64,000 nucleotides of DNA from Tridacna crocea (Eukaryota; Mollusca; Bivalvia; Cardiida; Cardiidae): NCBI GenBank assembly GCA_943736015.1, contig OX031066.1, positions 12,342,245 to 12,406,244 on the forward strand, given 5' to 3'. The notes beneath the pieces are model-generated. The model saw nothing but the letters and a program-made list of their open reading frames with translations. It was not told the DNA's origin and ran no database searches. The first letter of the stretch is position 1, and each line of letters opens with the position of its first letter. This document shows positions 55,113 through 64,000 of the stretch, one piece after another. The position numbers and the translations under genes were made by a program.

Positions 55113-56167
55113 TTTTAGCTCTGTTGGTCAAAGGCCAGCAGAGCCTACATCATGGTGTGGTTTTCCTAGTCATTCTGTCCACCAACAGCCTTAAAACCCT
55201 ATTGATTTTGAAATAAATTCCCAATTTGGGAAAAGTAGCCATAAAAAGATGCAAATTTACAATTCTTTTTGCGGCTGGATTTTTGTGAAACATGCTCAGT
55301 TTCTTTATATCATTAGCTTGAACCCTATTGATTTTGAAAATAACCTGATGATTCAAAGGGTAAATTAGCCATTAGAAGTAGAATATTTGCATTGTTTTCA
55401 CAATCAAACCTACCTTTGTGGTCATATTTTTGTAAAACTTGCACAGATCAGTTATTATTTCAATAGCTTTTATTATATTGATTTTGAAAAAAAAATGTAA
55501 CAATATGGAAGGGAAAAGTAGTTATTTAAAGGTAAACAACAATTGTCTTTCTTACTTACACAATTTAAGACTACAATTGTTGTCAAATTTTCTTGAAAAT
55601 TACAAAAGTTGTTTTTGTCATCAACCCAAACCCATTAGAAAAAGTTGCCATTTTGAGTTGCACTTCTTGTTTACTTGATTGAGTGGGCAATTTTGATCCA
55701 ATTGTTTGGAAACTTGCACAGATCATTCGTATAATCATCAAGGGATTTTACGCTTTTGAAAATGAAGAAAATCCAGTATCATTTAGGGTAAAGGACCCAT
55801 TTTATTACTAAAAGTCTTGGGTTTTCAACCAAGTCCACACTTTTGGTCCATGTAAACTGCATGAAATCCAAAACTTTTGTCATAATGTGCAGTTACATGT
55901 ATCTAACAAGTACTAAATCCTTCCCAGATTTCCAAAGTGGTTCCAACATTATCTATTTTTAGTATTTCACTGATTGTTTATGCCTACATATTATGCTGTA
56001 TTAGTGGATTCAAGCCCCAATTACAGGTTCTCCCCCCCACCCCCAGCATGTTTTGTCAGTGTTTTCGTCTTTTTCCTTCTAGCATCAGTGATTGTATGCT
56101 AGAAAATACTAGTAAGCAAACTTACAGCCAGTAGAGCAATTCAGGCCCACAAGGGCCTATGGTTTCC
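55113..56167 (+). mobile_element. Rolling-circle-like repeat, family H4
   Basis: 5' TTTTTAGCTCTGTTGGTCAA with a GGCCAGCAGAGC stem; 3' AGCAATTCAGGCCCACAAGGGCCT hairpin. The core has CCCTATTGATTTTGAAA-AA units of about 150-200 bp. A separate 3' end of this family is at about 63375-63412. Confidence 0.65.
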
Positions 56168-56194
56168 TCAACTTCCTCAATTAGGATTTTAAAT

Positions 56195-56216
56195 GCACAA
56201 ATTGTTTTGTAAAGAG
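56195..56216 (+). mobile_element. TTAA-221 MITE tip
   Basis: AAATTGTTTTGTAAAGAG before the TTAA that starts the next copy. Confidence 0.5.
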
Positions 56217-56220
56217 TTAA

Positions 56221-56441
56221 GTCTTTACCACACAATCCCGACTTTTAACGACCCTGAGAAAGAAGCCTTTTGAAAACATTGTGAGAAAAGAAGAAAATGC
56301 TGGTAACCACCATTTTCTCCTTTCCCCACAATGTTTTCTACCCTTCCGAAACCAAGGTTCAATTTTTCAGTCATACTTATTTTGCTGTCTGCAAATGCTT
56401 GCAATTTGGATCAATCAATAATTTTGTTGTTTGGTAAAGAG
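56221..56441 (+). mobile_element. TTAA-221 MITE, full length
   Basis: 221 bp, TTAA at 56217-56220 and 56442-56445, the second shared with the next copy. Confidence 0.95.
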
Positions 56442-56445
56442 TTAA

Positions 56446-56657
56446 CTCATTACCACACAACAAATTTTTAGGTTTGTCCACATTGAAAGCATTTGCAGAT
56501 GACAAAATGAAAGTGACTGAAAATTTGAAATTTGTTTTGTCAAGGGTAAAAAACATTGTGAGAAAGTGCTGGTTACCAGCATACTCTCCTTTTCCACAAT
56601 GTTTTCAAAAGGTTTCTTTTTAAGGGTCATCAAAAGTAGGGATTGTGTGGTAATTGG
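56446..56657 (-). mobile_element. TTAA-221 MITE, abutting
   Basis: Opposite orientation to its neighbour. Next TTAA 56658-56661, again shared. Left arm shortened. Confidence 0.9.
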
Positions 56658-56661
56658 TTAA

Positions 56662-56793
56662 CTCTTAACCAAATGACAGAAAAAATCTGGACATGTTTAC
56701 TCACAAATTGAAGTTTTGATGGATTTTTCTTTGCAATGGTAACCAGCATTTTCTTTTCTCACAAGTTTTTCAAAGCTTTATTCAGTAAAGGAT
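56662..56793 (-). mobile_element. TTAA-221 MITE, internally deleted, abutting
   Basis: Third element of a head-to-tail chain. Ends CTCTTAACC and GTAAAGGA, then TTAA. Confidence 0.8.
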
Positions 56794-56799
56794 TAAGAG

Positions 56800-57391
56800 T
56801 GAGGAGGTCAAGCTTATGCCATTATCCCGGCCCCACATATGTTTTTGTCTACTCTGATTTTTATGCTGCCAGAGAAATGAGGAATAAGTTTTGAGTCTAT
56901 TTCACCCAAAATAAAGACAAGATTACAAATAAAAATACATGCAGGCAAATGGAAAAATCACTCACCAAGAAGAGTTTCCTTTTGTAATGGCAGACACAAG
57001 CAATGGAAACTTTCTCTAAAGTCAAATGTGATTGTAATTGTCAATGCATTTTTCCATACTTAGTTACATAAATTGCCTGTCTTAAGAGACAAATGGGCCA
57101 AATGAAAGTAGTGTGTAAACTCAGAGGTAAATTATAAAGAATTATTCTTATTCAGGACAAGAAAACCTAAGATTATTCTTGAGCTGAAATTGCAAAATCC
57201 TGGAGCCAGTTTTGCAAAATTCTGGACCCAGTTTCACAAAAAAACCTAAACTCTTATTTTGCTCTGATCCACTAACGGACTCTGTGTCTGATTTAAGTTT
57301 TCTTGATCATTTCAGTCAACTTTCTTTAACATTTGCAGGCTTTAGAAACTTTCTCCAATCCCATGTTGACTCAATGGTTCAGACATAGCTT
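56800..57391. other. No recognisable feature
   Basis: A 20-bp phrase (AATTGCAAAATCCTGGAGCC / TTTGCAAAATTCTGGACCC) repeats near 57190-57230. No gene. Confidence 0.4.
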
Positions 57392-57403
57392 ATCAAAATA
57401 ATT

Positions 57404-57672
57404 AGCCAGCCCAGGTGGCTCAGTGGTGAGCATGTTGGACTCATGACCTGGTGGTTGTGAGTTCGATACCTGGTTGAGTGAGACAAACTTTCTTTCTGGT
57501 GTATTTTCGCCTCTCACCTCTGCTGAAGGATGTGAGAAAAGTAGTCGGTGGATTTGGGAAGAAAGTTGTGTTAGTACTGGTGTCAGAAAGCTAGGACACA
57601 CATATGTGTTACCGACCGCCATGATATGACCTTATCTGTTAAAGTGGCATTAAACTCCAATACAACCAACCA
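57404..57672 (+). mobile_element. tRNA-derived SINE S1 with 12-bp target duplication
   Basis: Box A-like TGGCTCAGTGGTGAGC and box B-like GAGTTCGATACC; tail TTAAACTCCAATACAACC. ATCAAAATAATT is repeated perfectly at 57392-57403 and 57673-57684. Confidence 0.95.
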
Positions 57673-57819
57673 ATCAAAATAATTGATTTAAAAACATTAT
57701 TTTAACAGACTTTATTCCATTATTTTGCTGAAATGAGTGAGAAATGTTGTGTCAATTTAGGAGTTATATCTTCTAAAATCCAACGGATTTTCATATTATG
57801 AACAGAAAAGTTGAAATAG

Positions 57820-58190
57820 ACTGTCACCAACGATGGATCAAGGCACTCCAGAAAGCTTGTTGACCTATTAAGGGGCATATAATTGTAGGAAAGTAATCCC
57901 AGCATGATTTATTTGTCTCTATTCAATGCAGATAATTGTAGAGAATTCATTATAACAGCCCTTATCTTTCTCTATCCATAAATTTTTGGGAGGGTAAGAT
58001 TTCCATCAGAATAAGTCATGGTTTGTACAGTTATAGTTAGCAAGATATTTTATACAAGCTAGGCTAGTACTGGCCAAAGTCCAGGATAGTGGCAGATTGG
58101 CAACTGTCCACAGATGGGTGAGATGCTGTCACCAAGGACGGATCAAGGCAAGCTAGAAAAGTTGTCGGTCTATTCAGGGACAGCTGTGTT
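57820..58190 (+). repeat. Direct repeat pair 306 bp apart
   Basis: CTGTCACCAA-GA-GGATCAAGGCA...GAAAG-TTGT and CTATT-AGGG occur at about 57821 and 58127. Part of an unidentified old repeat. Confidence 0.55.
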
Positions 58191-58953
58191 CAAGTGTAAA
58201 GTCAAACTTACACATCTGTAGTATTTCTTCAATCAAACTGAAGAAATGGAAAATATTTATCAAATAAATCACCCACGGGGCAGACCATTTTCACACACCA
58301 CATCAATGGACTTTTTTCACCTTCTAATCAAAGATTGTGATTGAAATAAATTTAACATATCACAGAGATCAAGACTAGACTGCAAAAAAATGCGTAAAGA
58401 CCAGTATAAGGTCAAATATGTTTTTCAGGGGAATTTTTTCCAGGATCTTGGAAAGTAATGAGCTTGTGTGACAAATCTTGCCTAAAATTGTCCTAACCAG
58501 GACTTAATATGGTGTAACTCAAACTCTTCCTTAAATGTATGGATAGAACCTAGACTTTTTACCAGTATTAGAGTAGCTGACATCGGCCCTTGTTATTACC
58601 TTATACTCACTGAGATAATCTTCAGTCCTACCAAATTCAAAATACATCTTACTTGAAGAGTTTTTCCTGGATCCAAATCAGTATATGGCTTGCATATTTT
58701 TACTTACCATTGCACTTACTGTTTGGATTCTTACTGTAAAATAATTTCTTTTTAAACTGGCAGGTGACAATAAATGTACTAGACCTTTATCATTTACGTG
58801 GACTCCGATATCGGACGTGGACTTCGGGCAAAAAGGGGCCATCTCAAAGTTAATTTTCGTTTACCCGAGAAGTTCAGACTGAGCAATCTAAATCCCTTTA
58901 ATTCAAAGACAGCCATTCAGGTCATTTCAAATCGTTGGGTATAGATTAAAGTT

Positions 58954-59203
58954 TTGACTCTTCACCAGACAAAAAAGACATCTTAGTTTGTGTTTAAAGC
59001 ATCTTCAGGCAACATGCTAAGTGCTGTTAAATTTGTGCAGGATCTGTCCTTGAAAGAGTAAGACAAGTAAGCGCACGTGCGCCAAGAAGAAACTACTGCT
59101 TTTCAGTATTTTCTTCTTTTCCCACAGCATTGTTCCTCAGGATCGTGGTATTGTTGTTATTGTTGTGAGGATGACAATCTGTCATTGTACTGTCGGTCAA
59201 GGA
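58954..59203 (-). mobile_element. TTAA-221 MITE, very decayed
   Basis: CTCTTCACCAGACAAAAAAGAC, GCATCTTCAGGCAACA and TTTTCTTCTTTTCCCACAGC fit an R-to-L copy. Confidence 0.5.
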
Positions 59204-59317
59204 GTTAGTCGCTGGCAGAGAAATTGATAACAAAACTAGGTTAAAACCTGCCAGGTAGCTGTGTCATTTGTTTACATTTTGCCTGATTTTATTTTATTTT
59301 TGTTGCCAGCGACTAAC
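59204..59317. mobile_element. 114-bp MITE with perfect 14-bp TIR
   Basis: GTTAGTCGCTGGCA and TGCCAGCGACTAAC are exact inverted ends round an A+T-rich middle. Target duplication not clear. Confidence 0.75.
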
Positions 59318-59654
59318 ATATGGTTTGACCACGTGAGAACAAACTGTCATCTCCACAATACTTTTTATACCTTTAAATGGTTCGATTTAAATTTAATTGT
59401 ATTCTGACACCTGCTTTGATAATTTGACCTAAACTGCACCTTTATGGTTTGATATATCAATATACTTGAAAACATCGTAACAAATGAGACCTTGCTCGTC
59501 ATAATTTATTTTTCCTTTTTCCACAATTTTCTGTCAAAAGTGGTCAGAAAGCCACTGTGGCAGGTACGTAATAAAGAAGGAAATTGCAGTAACTTAGAAA
59601 AAGTCTTTCAATGCGTCTGACGTCTAACAAGGGATAAATACATTTCTAATGCGT
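59318..59654. other. No recognisable feature
   Basis: Interior of the 3.6-kb TIR element; nothing identified. Confidence 0.35.
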
Positions 59655-59725
59655 TACAGTATCGGTTGGTCCAATAACCCATTTGGTAAGCCGCCGATCC
59701 TAGTATCAAAGGCTGTGGATTCGAG
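59655..59725 (+). other. Possible tRNA-like SINE head
   Basis: CCATTTGGTAAGC and GTGGATTCGAGTACC have box A/B-like character and spacing, but box A is poor and the end of the element is not visible. Confidence 0.3.
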
Positions 59726-60099
59726 TACCACCAAAGATTTCGTCAGCATTTTGCCCCGTCTCCCCCCTCCCCACATACTGGACCTGGCCTATCTACTCGC
59801 TTAGGTTCATTCCCTCTGCAGAAGTAGACCGGTCGGGATAATCGGTTGCAATAATTATCCATTCTATCTCAGGTTCGTTCTTTCGGTTACTGTACATCAA
59901 CACATGCCTTCGCTGCGGTCTGACATAGCGCATTCTTTAAATCTCTCACCGATTAAACAACAGGTATAAATCTGAGATACTGACTTTGTATTATGATATC
60001 TATAACATCAATTTGAAATGATTTTCAAGAGTAATCAGCACAGTCCTGCCATTCTCCAACACATCATAAATATGTATTATACGTGTACAGACGTTTTTT

Positions 60100-61260
60100 T
60101 TTTTTTACAAAGCTTTATTGTGTAGACATTGTTTTGATATAGCTTTTAGGTATATATGGTGCGTTCCATCCCAATTGAAACAATAATTGTTTAAATGGGT
60201 AACAGGTAAATATTTTGGGACACCCCCGTATATGTTTGAAACATAAATGATTATTTGACGAGTAGGTTTGTGCTCATTTCCCCCGATTTAATCCGCATTT
60301 GCTTATATCTATCAGCTCGTATAGTTTGAAGTTTTGGTCAAAGGAAAAATACATGAACTAAATAAGTGTACAAATGTATACTTTTGAAATTGTTTGTACA
60401 ACAAAAACTATTGCATATTGCATACGATTTTAAATTCACTTTATTCCCTGGGATGGATATATTTCGTTGAAATGTTATTCCCAACAGAAAAGGACTTTTT
60501 TGATAGAACCATATAAGAGGTATTGTATTTTGCATGTTTACGTTGCCTTTCTGTTATTGGTCCATTATGAAATTATACACTTAACCCCTTTTTTTCCATG
60601 ATATGGTATTTCATTAAATAAAAACAATAAAAATGCTGATTTCGTTGAAACGATATCCCGTGCTGAAAAAAGACCTTTTTCAGAAATGTACGCGACCACG
60701 TCATTCAAAATCACTCCTAGTCAGTTATTATGCATCAAATAAAAAAAAAAGTATCGGCCGAATAGGTTATTGTATACATGTATAAATTTTTGCAAAATTC
60801 CGTGCGATCGTAGATATTGCCCCGGATGGAAACACGGCCAAACATGGATAGACGGACGGAGAGCTCTGAAACTTTATTAATCTGCCTAGGTCAGGCGATT
60901 TAAAAAAAAAAAAACATTAACCGCAAACTGTAACAAAGAACACATGGATGGCTTATGATAAACAATGTGAATGAAGTTTCATAGAATCTTATCAAGTAGT
61001 TAAAGAGATATTGGCTCCATATTGGAAATATACATTAAACCCCCCTTTTTCATGGCACAGCGTCAATTAAAACAAAACAAAAAGTATGTCGGCGGACTAT
61101 CGGCGGAATATCATTAAGGAACATATGTATGAAGTTTCATAATTTTTTGTCAAGGATTTTAAAAGATATCTGTCCGGACGGACGGACGGACAGCCTGACG
61201 GACAACGCGAAATTTATCCCCTCGCACTCAGTCAAAGATAAATGTAAGAAAATATCTCAT
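60100..61260. repeat. Degenerate repeats with GGAC microsatellite
   Basis: ATGAAGTTTCATA-A-TTTTGTCAAG units recur near 60970 and 61128, and AAAGTATCGGCCGAA / AAAGTATGTCGGCGG near 60750 and 61080. GGACGGACGGACGGAC lies near 61175. It resembles a decayed rolling-circle-like core. Confidence 0.45.
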
Positions 61261-61773
61261 AACTGCCTTATCAGGCTTGGTTACGCCCCTATTTGACGTT
61301 TTCAAATATCATGGTTTAATCAAGATATTCTCAGGGCAGGGTTTAGTGTTTCAGCTGTCGTCTGGACGGTCCGAATTTGAGCTTCACTGGAAGCACTGGG
61401 TTGTTCGGGGAATGTCCTTTGACAAGAAACTTCGGAGCCCTAGCCTAGTGCTGGTAAAAACTAATGATGTATATGAATAAGTGAAGTGTGGCCGTTACAT
61501 AACTATAGTAATGTTGAAAGCGGCGTAAACAGCCATCGTAAGAAAGCAAGTTAATGTGTTACGTTTATCGATGGTAACGAAGCATGAGCATAGTTTGCCA
61601 AACCCAGCACTACTCTGTTGATTTGTTCTTGTTTTCAACGTTTCAGACTCAACTCACAAAATAAGTGAATTTGTCAGTTAACTGCATCTTAATTAAGTGA
61701 AGTCTGTTTATTTTTTAGCTGATTCTGAAACAGTCTGCCAACTCAAGATTTAAAAATAATAATAAAAAAAAAA

Positions 61774-62010
61774 CGGCCTGGTAAATCAGTGGTTAGTGTA
61801 TCTGAATTGGTTGCTTGTTTGATACCCGCTCGAGGCAAACTCTCTGGCGGCAATTTTTCTCTCCCACCTCTAATGCATTGGAAAAAAGTAGCCAGAAGGT
61901 CAGAAAGAAAGTTTTGTCAGTACTCGTATAAGATTGACAGGAAACACTTGCGTAGGTGCACTGACCGCCATGAAAAAAAAAACGATCAAAGAAACAGATA
62001 GGATATAAGT
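61774..62010 (+). mobile_element. Decayed S1 SINE
   Basis: GCCTGGTAAATCAGTGGTTAG, TTTGATACCCGCTCGAGGC and GACCGCCATGA follow the S1 order with many changes. Confidence 0.7.
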
Positions 62011-62390
62011 ATATCACTTAAACCCGTTATGCTACTTGAAATTCTTTTCAAATAACGAACCTTCTTTAAGGAGGAAAAATAACGTTTTATATATTGAGCA
62101 AATTGGACGCTGGAGTTTGTCCGTGAAATCGCGGAATGGAGATAAAATAGGACTTAACTTTCGTAGATTTTGCATCCCTTTCGTACAGGTGAAAGAACAG
62201 AACTTATGAACTAAACTAAGGTAATGTTGTAGAAAAGAAGAAATAAGGATCGTCTGTAACCCTCGAAGTCCTTTCTTTTCACATGCGTATTCCTGCTCAG
62301 GTAAATGAATACTAATTTTGAGATTTTCCCCCGTTTAAACCGAAGTCCACATCGGATATCGGAACTCCACGTAAATGATACAGGTCTACT

Positions 62391-62769
62391 AGGAACTTTG
62401 ATATCTCTGATAGAGAAAATAAAGCTTGAGAGGATAATTTTTTTTACAATTATCTACCCCTAAAAGATCAGTAATCATTCCGGTTTGTTTTGATCCAATT
62501 TTAGAGGCAGTATATCTCCTCTTTTGTGCTGAGAAACTGAAAGTCTTGGTCTTTTTACTTAAGACATAAGACTTCCACTATATCTGTCTCCTGTTGAGTA
62601 ATCGACTGCACTTTTTTGACTGGAATTTCCCTGATACTAAACAGAGCAAATTAAAAGTTTTGGAAAGGTTTTGTGTGAAATTGATAGAAAAAATTTACAC
62701 TTTTTTTTGTTTACAACATGCTTTTAAGATTTTTTACAACTTTACGACCCCCTCTTTAATCCCACACCT
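62391..62769. other. No recognisable feature
   Basis: No gene or repeat recognised. Confidence 0.4.
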
Positions 62770-62946
62770 GGCTCACAGCTGACTATTGTTTCAACAATGA
62801 TTATGTTGGAAAGCACCCAGTGGCTTGGAAAAAAGATTATGTGGAGTACTCGAAAAGAGACTCCAGGAAACCATAGATTGGTACTCTGGCTGCAGCAATA
62901 TAACTAAAATAATGTTGAAAAACAGCATCAAACACCATACAATCAA
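62770..62946 (+). mobile_element. S3 SINE body and tail, head missing
   Basis: GATTATGTTGGAAAGCACCCAG to AACAGCATCAAACACCATAC matches 10480-10646. Confidence 0.7.
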
Positions 62947-63058
62947 AACGGTTACATAATTCATTTATTGTTGCACTTTATTGAAGTTATTTTCAAATTT
63001 GTGTTTAGAGAGTTAATATGAGAAAAAAAATGACAAATTTCCTGACATATTGCTTTAA

Positions 63059-63279
63059 CCCTTTACCAGATGACAAAATTTTAGCCCTTTTCAAAAGGAA
63101 AGCATTTGCAGACAACAATTTCAATATGACTCAAATGGTGCAACTGTTTATTGATAGGATAGAACACATTGTACGAAAAGGAGAAAATGCTACTTAGCAG
63201 CATTTTTTCCTTTTACCACATTATTTTCAAAAGGCTTGTTTCCAAGGGTCATCAAAATTCGTCATTGTGTGGTAAAGGG
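63059..63279 (-). mobile_element. TTAA-221 MITE, full length
   Basis: 221 bp, TTAA at 63055-63058 and 63280-63283. The palindrome is imperfect (ATGCTACTTAGCAGCAT). Confidence 0.95.
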
Positions 63280-63283
63280 TTAA

Positions 63284-64000
63284 ACGAATTAGAAAATTTT
63301 TCCCTATGGCCTGAAGCTGTAGGAAAATTTAGCATGAATTTAACTGCTTCTTTCACTTTACTGGTCAGTAATTGCTGGTAAAGCGATTTAGGCCTTCATG
63401 GGCCTGTTGTTCCATTTGTTTAACAGTATTTTCATGTATAAGTCTCTCTACATTTAAGGCATAACATAAACAAGCTTAGTCTTAATTTCTCCAGCAGTGT
63501 TCAAGTTAAAGTAGTTAAAATTTTCGAAAAGGGGTGGGGATAATGGTATAAGCTTGACCCTTGAAAGTGCCTGCCAAATAAGAAAAGGACCATTAATATT
63601 AATAGAACAGACATAGATTGTGTAATTTCAAGGTTGATTTCACCAGAACACCGAACAAACCGTCGGGCATCGCACATTACAGATGATACTGCATGCTCTG
63701 TGCAGTCTGAACTTGATCTACCATATCTGCAAAATGAACTTAAAGTTGTACTTGGCTCATGATTTTTAGCAACCCAGTCTCTGTAAATGCAATTCAAGAA
63801 AGGTGAGATAATACAAATTCAGAATCTACTTTAAGTAAGATCGGCCTATGTCTCTTGTTAAGGCCCCACCCTCACAATCATCACAGTGTTTGCTGGGTTC
63901 CTCCTGGTGAAGTGTAGCTGGTAATCAGAGGGTGTTTTCACCCTAAAAATGGGTTAACATTCTCATACACCTGATGTTTCCGTGGATTTATCCTGGTAAA
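63284..64000. other. Repeat scraps, no gene
   Basis: A 3' H4-type hairpin (GATTTAGGCCTTCATGGGCC) lies at about 63384-63405. CTGTGCAGTCTGAACTTGATCTA near 63697 recurs near 27797 and 28614. The last 140 bp match the repeat at 54.6 kb inverted. Confidence 0.45.

Larger units (their letters stand above)
58781..62387. mobile_element. TIR element of 3.6 kb, superfamily unassigned
   Basis: Terminal inverted repeats of about 86 bp: 58781-58866 starts AGACCTTTATCATTTACGTG, and 62300-62387 inverted starts AGACCTGTATCATTTACGTG. They stay alignable to a shared TTTACC. ACT follows each end (58778-58780 and 62388-62390), a possible 3-bp target duplication. The interior holds other repeats and a short frame (61277-61480) of unknown nature, but no recognisable transposase. 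Confidence 0.7.

Noticed and set aside
61277-61480. 67-codon frame in the 3.6-kb TIR element
   Set aside because: No transposase motif (DDE, zinc finger) and no neighbouring frame; too short to call.
5360-63279. CRISPR array or rho-independent terminators
   Set aside because: The many palindromes are dispersed TTAA-flanked transposons in an intron-bearing eukaryotic genome, with no regular spacer arrangement.

Overview
The window is animal nuclear DNA, most likely from a mollusc and probably a bivalve. It is A+T-rich, with dispersed repeats, GT-AG introns and tRNA-derived SINEs. Several repeat types look like ones I know from bivalve genomes, notably the elements bounded by AGCTCACCTGAGC and a 3' GGGCC-loop-GGCCC hairpin followed by CTTGTTT. 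That assignment is from memory, not a search. No intact protein-coding gene was found.

The only host gene I recognise is a decayed conventional beta-spectrin gene at 27930-41705 on the + strand. Nine exons in the right order encode the end of the second calponin-homology domain and spectrin repeats 1 to 6. Splice sites are kept, but almost every exon carries a stop or frameshift, and some exons are missing. A tenth possible exon (44755-44863) is weak. The only other notable reading frame is an acidic 184-codon ORF at 21947-22501, of unknown function, followed by a 31-bp minisatellite.

The dominant feature is a family of 221-bp MITEs, about fifty copies counting fragments. They have CCCTTTACC-type ends, TTAA target duplications (piggyBac-like) and a near-perfect central palindrome. 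A second 220-bp family has the same design but different internal sequence. The palindrome arms appear to co-vary between copies.

Layout: 1-4600 holds a SINE, a pogo/mariner-like element and a rolling-circle-like repeat. 4607-7620 is a tandem duplication whose copies show reciprocal filled and empty sites for a MITE and a SINE. 7920-8479 is a solo LTR. 9-27 kb is MITEs, two fold-back elements, a hAT-like insertion and three Helentron/HINE-like elements, one with a 13-unit 145-bp array. 27.9-41.7 kb is the spectrin pseudogene with mobile elements in its introns, including a 3.1-kb hAT-like element that itself holds a HINE-like element. 41.7-58 kb is MITEs, a TA-flanked transposon and decayed tandem arrays. 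58.8-62.4 kb is a 3.6-kb element with long terminal inverted repeats. The nesting gives a relative order of insertions.
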